Assembly: GCF_043290135.1 (NCBI RefSeq)
Contig: NC_134707.1
Location: 76,960,987-77,024,986, forward strand
Direction: 5' to 3'
From: Rhipicephalus microplus
Taxonomy: Eukaryota > Arthropoda > Arachnida > Ixodida > Ixodidae
DNA length: 64,000 bases
Position numbers and translations under genes: made by a program. Of the stretch, positions 56,919 to 64,000 are shown one piece after another (position 1 is the first letter of the stretch; the number at the start of each line of letters is the position of its first letter). The notes under the pieces were generated by a model. It saw only the letters and a list, made by a program, of their open reading frames with translations, was not told where the DNA came from and did no database searches.

Positions 56919-56933
56919 CATCTGTAATGGGAC

Positions 56934-58854
56934 TTTAATATTTCTAGATTTTCTGACTAAACGGACGTCTTTCTCTTCATTATTTTCATAAAATAAACTT
57001 GAAAACGTTGTTAACTTTATTTACAGATGTACAAAAAGGAGAGTTTGGCACCTATCAATTAATCACTTGAAATAACATCTAGCATTCGCCGTCCCTCAAT
57101 GACAGAGGCTCTATTGGAAGGCTCCAGAAATTCAGACCATCTGGTGACATTTACGCCATGACAACGCCCAGCACACGGACCTCCAGCATTTTCTTTTCGT
57201 CGATGTGTAAACACTGAGGCCGACATACAAGCCGTGACCTCAAAGTCAGCAGTCGAACATCATAAGCATTGCGCCAAACATCATCACTTACCAGTTCTCA
57301 TTCGGATATATTAGTTTTGTTCGAAACAGCCGTGAGCGTGTGTCTACCACTGCCACCATCCATCAATATAACAACAAAAAGTAAGAACGTGAAGCGACGC
57401 TGTGGGGGAGTACTGACAGAATAAGAAGGAAAATTAGCAAGGTATAGAGCGCCACTGTATCGCGATGGAAGGTTTGCTTACCCTTCATTGAGGAAACGAA
57501 ATCCGAGCGCTGTACAATTCAGCTTTACCTAAAGGCAAGCGAAACACTTCTCCACACCATCTGTAGCAGTTGTGTAACGGGTCGTTTTCATGAAATAAAG
57601 CCTTGTACAACCCGGGATAGGAAAAGAAAATGTGCAGCATGGGGGGGGGGGGGGAGCTTTAAATCTTGATGTCAACTTATGCTACAGTTTCGGAGAGGAT
57701 GTTTCAGGTATGTTTTATATGGGTGACTTTTGAAGGAACTTCAACGTCAGGATCGGAGAAACATATTAATACAGATCTTCAAAATGTCTGAAATCTGGAG
57801 ATGGTGATTCTGGTATACAATGTGTTCTATACGTAGCCAAGTTTGAAAATATGCCAACACTCTCTATGATGACGCGACGAAATGCATGTTGTTTTGCATC
57901 ATACAATGTAGGCGCAAGATTTTCTGGAAAAAAAGTGCACACCTCTTTGCAAAACGGCATATTACACAGTCTATCACTTGATATCTACTCAGTATATTTC
58001 TTTGTGGCTTACTACAGATTCCCACGCTATACTAGAAAGTTCCACGTGACATGGCCGCTTCCGCGCTGTATATATGGCTGCGCACCCAAACGTTCCCTGC
58101 GAAAAAAACCACAATATTTTACCGGGTGTGCTGGCTTAGCAGGGCGATGGTGATGGATGAGTGGTGACGCACGTTTCTCTAGTGGTAACGCAAGCGATAA
58201 CCGTTCCATCCGTTCATTGTTGTCATGAATTGTAGCGAGAGAATTGTGCCGTTTGTACGTGAAGCTGCAAAAAGAAGGGAAGCTGTAAAAAGTTAGAATT
58301 CTATCAAACTTCGTGTTCATGAAAGAGCGACATTATTGTTGACTATGTCATAATTTTTTCCGAGGTTGTATGAGCAGAAGCTCTAGAATGAGTGAAATAA
58401 AAGCTTGTCTTGCTCCACCCCCGCGAGCGCGCTGAAAGTGTAGGCGAGGAAACATACGTCATCTTCGTTTCCTCTGGCCCGCAGCAAGTGTTTTTTTTTC
58501 TTATCTTCAACCAAGGCCTCTATGACTAACCCATGACATGACGTTGCCCGAACTAATCGAAGAGACCACGCTTCAGCAGTATTGCTGTTGCAGATGACGT
58601 GCAATATTGTGAATGACGTAATTGTGTTCTTTTGGCGTCTCAAGAAGCGCGGCGGCCACAGCCACTCTTTTTTCACCAAAAAGTGCTATTAGTGTTCACT
58701 TTTGAGAACTCTCACATCGCTTTTCTTATTCAGCAGGGATCAAACTGTTCTTACATGCTCCGGTGTCATTTTTTTTAGAAAAGTGCTCGATCTTTCCTTT
58801 AAGGAGTGCTATAACTATGGTGCGCATAGGTGTGCGAAAGGGCATGTCACGTGG
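56934..58854. other. No recognisable gene
   Basis: About 1.9 kb of AT-rich sequence. A run of 13 or so G lies near 57642-57654. No ORF shows a family motif, and no repeat end is seen. Confidence 0.4.
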
Positions 58855-59630
<776 letters not shown>

Positions 59631-59648
59631 GGTTGACGTCAATCGTAC

Positions 59649-59886
59649 GCCCCGCCGCGGTGGTCTAGTGGCTAAGGTACTCGGCTGCTGACCCGCAGGT
59701 TGCGGGTTCGTATATCGGCTGTGGCGGCTGCATTTCCAATGGAGGAAAAAATATTGCAGGCCCGTGTGCTCAGATTTTGGCGCACGTTAAAGAACCCCAG
59801 TGGTCGAAATTTCCGGAGCCCTCTACTACGGCGTCTTTCATACTGATATGGTGGTTTTGGGACGTTAAACCCCACATATCAATCAA
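59649..59886 (+). mobile_element. Ruka-like SINE, full length, perfect 13-bp target duplication
   Basis: 238 bp: the tRNA-like head with A box (TGGTCTAGTGGCTAAGG, 59661-59677) and B-box region (GCGGGTTCGTATATC, one part mutated from GGTTCGAATCC), then the body and CACATATCAATCAA tail. ACGTCAATCGTAC flanks it on both sides (59636-59648 and 59887-59899). RNA polymerase III promoter boxes would drive it. Confidence 0.95.
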
Positions 59887-59899
59887 ACGTCAATCGTAC

Positions 59900-60670
59900 A
59901 CTAGTTTAAGCATCAGTCGCTGTAGTTGGTTTGCGTAGCACAATCTAGGTCTACTGTCCTTGCAAGCTTATGCGCCAGAGATCAGCTAAACGCGATTGGT
60001 AATACCCCTGTTGTTGTTGTTTGAATCGTTACGCAAATATAAGCACCTGATTAGATAAACCATATGTGACTGCTCAACACATGTCGTCGTCGGGTACATT
60101 CGATAATATGTTAAGCGTTATTTCATAACGTTGATCTCCTGAAAAGAAAAACACGCGATAGCCACAAAGTGACTGATTGTCAGTCGACGAATCAGTGTTA
60201 TTCCTCAGTGTTGTCCTAAATAACCCGTGACATAGACAACTCACGCTTTTAATAGAGTGCCGAGTGGTGTACAGCTATGTACAATGTTTCTTGGTCATAT
60301 AACTGGTAGTTGTGCTGAGTTGTGAATATCATTCCGCTTTCATTATTGCTGCTTTGTGGCATCAGATACAGGGAAGACAGGCTAAAGTTTGCGCAGCGCC
60401 ATTGGCCACCCAAGATAGAGCACCGGTCGCTCGAACAGGCCATGCTTTCTGGGTTTTCCCATTGCGCGCCCGGAAAACGTGTTGCTTGAGGTGCTTATCC
60501 AACACCACCTAGACTTTTTTTCAGGCCTCCGCAAGCCTACGTGACGTCATCAGTGTGAGATCTGCTTGGAAGCTGGATTCACTCAAATGACCGGCACACG
60601 TTCGCGTTTTGTCGTTCCGCGGCCCAGTTGCATTTGTAGCATTTTTTTTTCTCAGAGATTTACACCCAGA
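59900..60670. other. No recognisable gene
   Basis: No supported ORF or RNA. Confidence 0.4.
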
Positions 60671-60841
60671 AGCAGGCCCACGGCCAGGGGGGAGGGGGTG
60701 AGGAGGCCCCCTCACCACCCCACGAAATCCGGATGGAGGGGGCTGTTTTACTGAGAATAAATAGTGAAAATAGGGGTTTGTCAAGGACTTCAACAGGTGC
60801 CCCCGCACCCGAAAATTAATTTTTTGGCTACGGGCCTGCCT
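60671..60841. mobile_element. Possible 171-bp MITE-like repeat
   Basis: The left end reads AGCAGGCCCACGGCCAGGGG and the right end, reverse complemented, AGGCAGGCCCGTAGCCA, so the ends are inverted with a few mismatches. A run of G and pyrimidines fills the middle. The GGCCCGTAGCCAGG type of end is common in arthropod repeats. The target duplication is unclear. Confidence 0.5.
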
Positions 60842-61607
60842 AGAAAGAATTTTTGTTAGCAACAGGTGTAAATGTTATAGACCCCGAAAACTTTTTGATA
60901 TTTACACCTATATTTACAATTGTAGCAGAACCTTGTGATGAGCTCATCGTGCAATGGAGAAGTTCACACCTAGCAGCAGAGCAGTGGTAACGGGAAATGA
61001 AAATAAGTCTACTGGCTATAATACCACACGTGAGAAAGTGTGCCTCAGTGAGTTATGATTATACTGAAGTAAGGCGCGTTATTGGACTCGTTGGTTTATG
61101 TAAAGTTTTTGAAGGCATTGGAGGGTCTATTTTGCATTTCAGTAAATGGACCTGAAGATTTGTGTAAAAACAAGACTGCATGTTTTACTATATAAAATGC
61201 TTTTAAAAACAAACCAACAATGATATAAAACCATTGAACGAGGATTCATGCGAAGTTTTTCACATATGATATTTTCATAAAAAGTAAAATAAAGCAAACA
61301 TGACATTACCTGTAAAATCTTTTCAACACTTAGTTGACTTATTTTCAGTAGATGTAATTGAACACACACGAAATGGGTTAGATATAATCTATTTAAATCT
61401 TCCAATGATTGTTCCACATAACAGCTCAAGTGCCAAAAGAAAGGCAATGTTCACAGCAAAAGGAAAAATGTGACAATACTTTAAAAAATTGTGGAGATAA
61501 AGCTTTTAACATTTTTAAAATGATCTTGTAGAAGGTGTTGAAACTCGGAGCTCAAACGATTTGGCTTTATAAACACAAACGACACATCATCAGTCATGTG
61601 CGAGAGA
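60842..61607. other. No recognisable gene; 3' side of the P-type transposase
   Basis: AT-rich. If the transposase gene belongs to a complete P element, its 3' untranslated part and inverted end would lie here, but I could not find an end without the other side of the element. Confidence 0.4.
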
Positions 61608-63990
61608 TTACGCCTGGAGTGTCTTCAGTTTCCGTTTAGCGGCTTTGGCTTCAGACAGCTTGTTATTTTCTCGTTTGCAAAGGTTGTTTAACAAAGTGTT
61701 GGCTGCTGCACTAAGTATGTACCCCATCACTACATGTGGCGTATGGCCATTGTCACAAACATCAAAGTCTTCATTCCACTCAAGGAAGATTGTTGTCATT
61801 GAAACAAGCAGTTTTTTCTGCTTTTCGCAGGCATAAAATTTGGCTGCGTGTTTTTCACTTGTCAGTTTCTCGAGAACAATATTCATCATCAGTACGGCGT
61901 TCACAACGACGGCTTGGGGAAACTTAAGTCCACCTCTTGTGATACTCGTTATGAGCTCGTCTGCCTCAGTTATAAGAGTCCTACTCTCAACAACTAGATT
62001 CTCTTTACAGAATGCACATTTAAGCTTCTTGAGTGCAGCATGTGCGCAATAACCAGCGACATAAGTTGTAGCTGGAAGTGTGTGCTGCTTTGCAGCAATG
62101 TCCTCTTCTCCAACTACAATCTGGAATTGCTTTAAAGCATCACGAAATTCATCAGTGGAGGCACATAGAGGAATCTCGTCACTCTCTGGCAGCTCGAGGA
62201 CCTTCTGCAGCCTCAATTTGTGCTCCGCTTCATACATATGTCGTACGGAGATATGGTACTGTGCGCCACTTAACTGTCGGTACCTGCCAAACCTGTCTTC
62301 AAGGCAGTCAGACTGGAATTTCCCAAGTAAGACGTACCTGAATCCAAGCTTTTCAAGGCAGTAGCCTGTCACCTGAACAAGAGCAAGAGACGTGTGACGC
62401 AATGAATTGTGCGTCTTATGACTGAAATGACCAGTGTCATGCTTGAGGCTTTTTCAGTAGTCGAGCCAACTGACTATTTTGTTCAAAAACTCAACTTGGG
62501 GGCAACAAACTGCCTCTATGGGCTCTTGTAAGTCATCTCGAAGGTGCCTCCCTTTATCCGGCGTCTTAACATTCACTATGCGCCACCACATTACGACAGT
62601 GCTGATAAAATCGGCTGTGCTTTTGGCATGCTGCAGTTCTGCTGCTTGTGCACTGTTGAGAGCTGCGATTGTGAAACTGTTGAACATCTTGAGAACAAGT
62701 TTTATGTTTTGTCGCTCTAAGTTCGAAAGTTTCAGTGCCTTCAAAGACAATGTTGGAGCAAGTCCTACAAGCTCGTTTCTTTCTCTCTCATGGAGCTCTA
62801 GCAGCGTGTTGAATGAACCTGTTAGCACACACGGCTTGTCAGGTAGTCCATTGATGTCTAGAAAAAACATACATTTACCACTGTTACGCTGGTTAAGCCA
62901 ATTGTTTCGTATGCATTTTAAAACATGAACAGCATCTAAAATAAAAAACAGTGGTCTTGATTGGTCTGATGGATGCTTGTAGACCGTATCAACTTTCTGT
63001 GGCTCTGAAAAAAATGACATTGCCTTCCCATTGATGGAGTTGTTGTCTGAAACAACCGCGATTACTCGAGAGCCTGTTGCCTCCAGCCCATTAATGAGCT
63101 CACGAAGAAATTGATGCAGCTGTATTGCATCTATTTTCACCACTGGAAGGATGTGCACTACGTCTTTGCTTGACGACAGGAGGCTTTGAATCATAAACAC
63201 ATATGCAGTTCTTGCTGCGTTTTGACTGTTTGTGGCCATTCCTACTAGACCACCACCTTTGTACTCAATGTAGGGCTGCAGAGGAATTTCGTCCATGACA
63301 AGCGTCACAGTTTTTTTTGTGGTCATCCATTCCTACGGCCAGCTTCTTTGCATACGACAGAAATAAAGCATCTTGTTGCTCAGAGCATGGGTTCACACCG
63401 TATGACCCACAAACACGTCTAATTGTGTCGGGATGTGGAAGTTTCAACTTTGATGTGGACCTAATACATCTGTACGCATGTGGAGATATTGTGAACACAA
63501 GGCTAGCAAATACCAGCAAGTCCACAGGGTATCTCGAAGTTTTGCTCAGTAAAATGCCGACTTGCTGTTTTACGAACTTGACAACTTCCACTTGCCACTC
63601 ATGTGGGAAACTTTGTGACGCTAGTTCATCCAGTGTTTCCACTGTCTTCTTCATAACAATCTGCAAGCATTCTTCGCTGTCGGAGAAGCTTCCTGCCAAA
63701 CTTTGCACAGCAATAAGGACCTTGTCGATTTCCCGCAGATCACACAAATAAACAGGAAGCACGAGGTTCCCAAGCTTGTTAAGCTGCACGTCACCAACGA
63801 ACACTTTCACAATCAAATCAGCTGACACTGTCACAGAAAAACGCACAGTTGGAGCTCCTTGAGAATCGAAGTTTAGGAAGAGGACTTTGTCCCGAGTAAC
63901 AAGTTTTGTCCAGAAGGTGTTTGTCTGGAAACTTGTCAGAGCGGTGAGCAAGTCTTCAAAAGTACTGATGTTATTCTTTTTCTTCTCTTA
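61608..63990 (-). pseudogene. P-element-type transposase (THAP9-like), cut by the window edge
   Basis: Minus strand, about 790 codons in three open pieces. The order matches P transposases: RVCGSYGVNPC and AKKLAVGM, then VTLVMDEI (first catalytic Asp region), YKGGGLVGMATNS, VVSDNNSINGKAM, FFILDAVHVLKCIRNNWLN (second Asp region), LSNLERQNIKLVL, WWRIVNVKTPDKG, FLNKIVSWLDY and LEDRFGRYRQLSG (acidic region). Two lesions: a run of eight A (63311-63318) where one base fewer would join the frames, and TGA at 62454-62456 after WLDY. The frame is closed at 63990, probably by an intron edge; a THAP domain would lie beyond the window. Confidence 0.87.
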
Positions 63991-64000
63991 TTCGTGAGCT

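Noticed and set aside
57851..58153. 100-codon ORF as a host gene
   Set aside because: No signal peptide, domain or intron signals, and composition is like its surroundings.

Overview
The window looks like repeat-rich nuclear DNA from a metastriate tick, probably Rhipicephalus or a close relative. The main clue is five copies of one tRNA-derived SINE (tRNA-like head, conserved body beginning near AGGCCCGTGTGCTCAGATT, tail CACATATCAATCAA) that resembles the tick Ruka family. The other contents are Ty3/gypsy elements, CR1-like and I/R1-like LINEs, a Penelope-like fragment and P-element/THAP sequences, with AT and TATC microsatellites. I see no complete ordinary host gene, rRNA, tRNA or CRISPR array. 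The genus is an inference from memory of repeat families and was not checked by search.

Layout. Positions 440-20706 are essentially one AT microsatellite that has taken four gypsy elements side by side: G1 (+, 506-5744, intact, identical LTRs), G2 (-, 5767-10172, decayed, 3' end lost), G3 (+, 10287-15376, intact, identical LTRs) and G4 (-, 15402-20561, decayed). G5 (-, 21615 to about 27331) is decayed and carries two SINEs. Positions 27332-31226 are low in recognisable repeats but hold a decayed signal-peptide-like exon, a THAP-domain remnant (29594) and a 412-bp inverted-repeat element (30568-30979). G6 (+, 31483-36464) sits in a TATC/AT microsatellite; its LTRs are identical but gag and pol are broken. 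A satellite with a period of about 145 bp and a fold-back segment follow (36629-39311). G7 (-, 39356-44960) is complete except for one premature stop.

The right third holds LINE fragments, an open signal-peptide exon (47736-47846, -) homologous to the decayed one 19.7 kb away, a GC-rich block (49280-50515), and a nearly full-length LINE (50525-54650, -) whose ORF1 begins with a 2A-like ribosome-skipping motif. It also holds a Penelope-like insertion with perfect 95-bp inverted arms and a perfect 15-bp target duplication, another SINE, and a P-element-type transposase running off the right edge (61608-63990, -) with two small lesions.

How the parts work together. All seven gypsy elements share one plan: short LTRs (141-188 bp), a primer-binding site starting TGGTG, a Gag with one CCHC knuckle, and Pol in the -1 frame. 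In the better preserved copies Gag ends in an SR-rich tail. In all seven the gag frame ends with GGAAAAC directly followed by a stop codon, which points to a conserved -1 frameshift signal. Where flanks can be read, insertion is at ATAT. That explains why AT microsatellites act as repeated landing sites. The observations I would follow first are the conserved frameshift cassette, the stacked insertions in one microsatellite, the LINE 2A peptide, and the duplicated secretory-signal exon.
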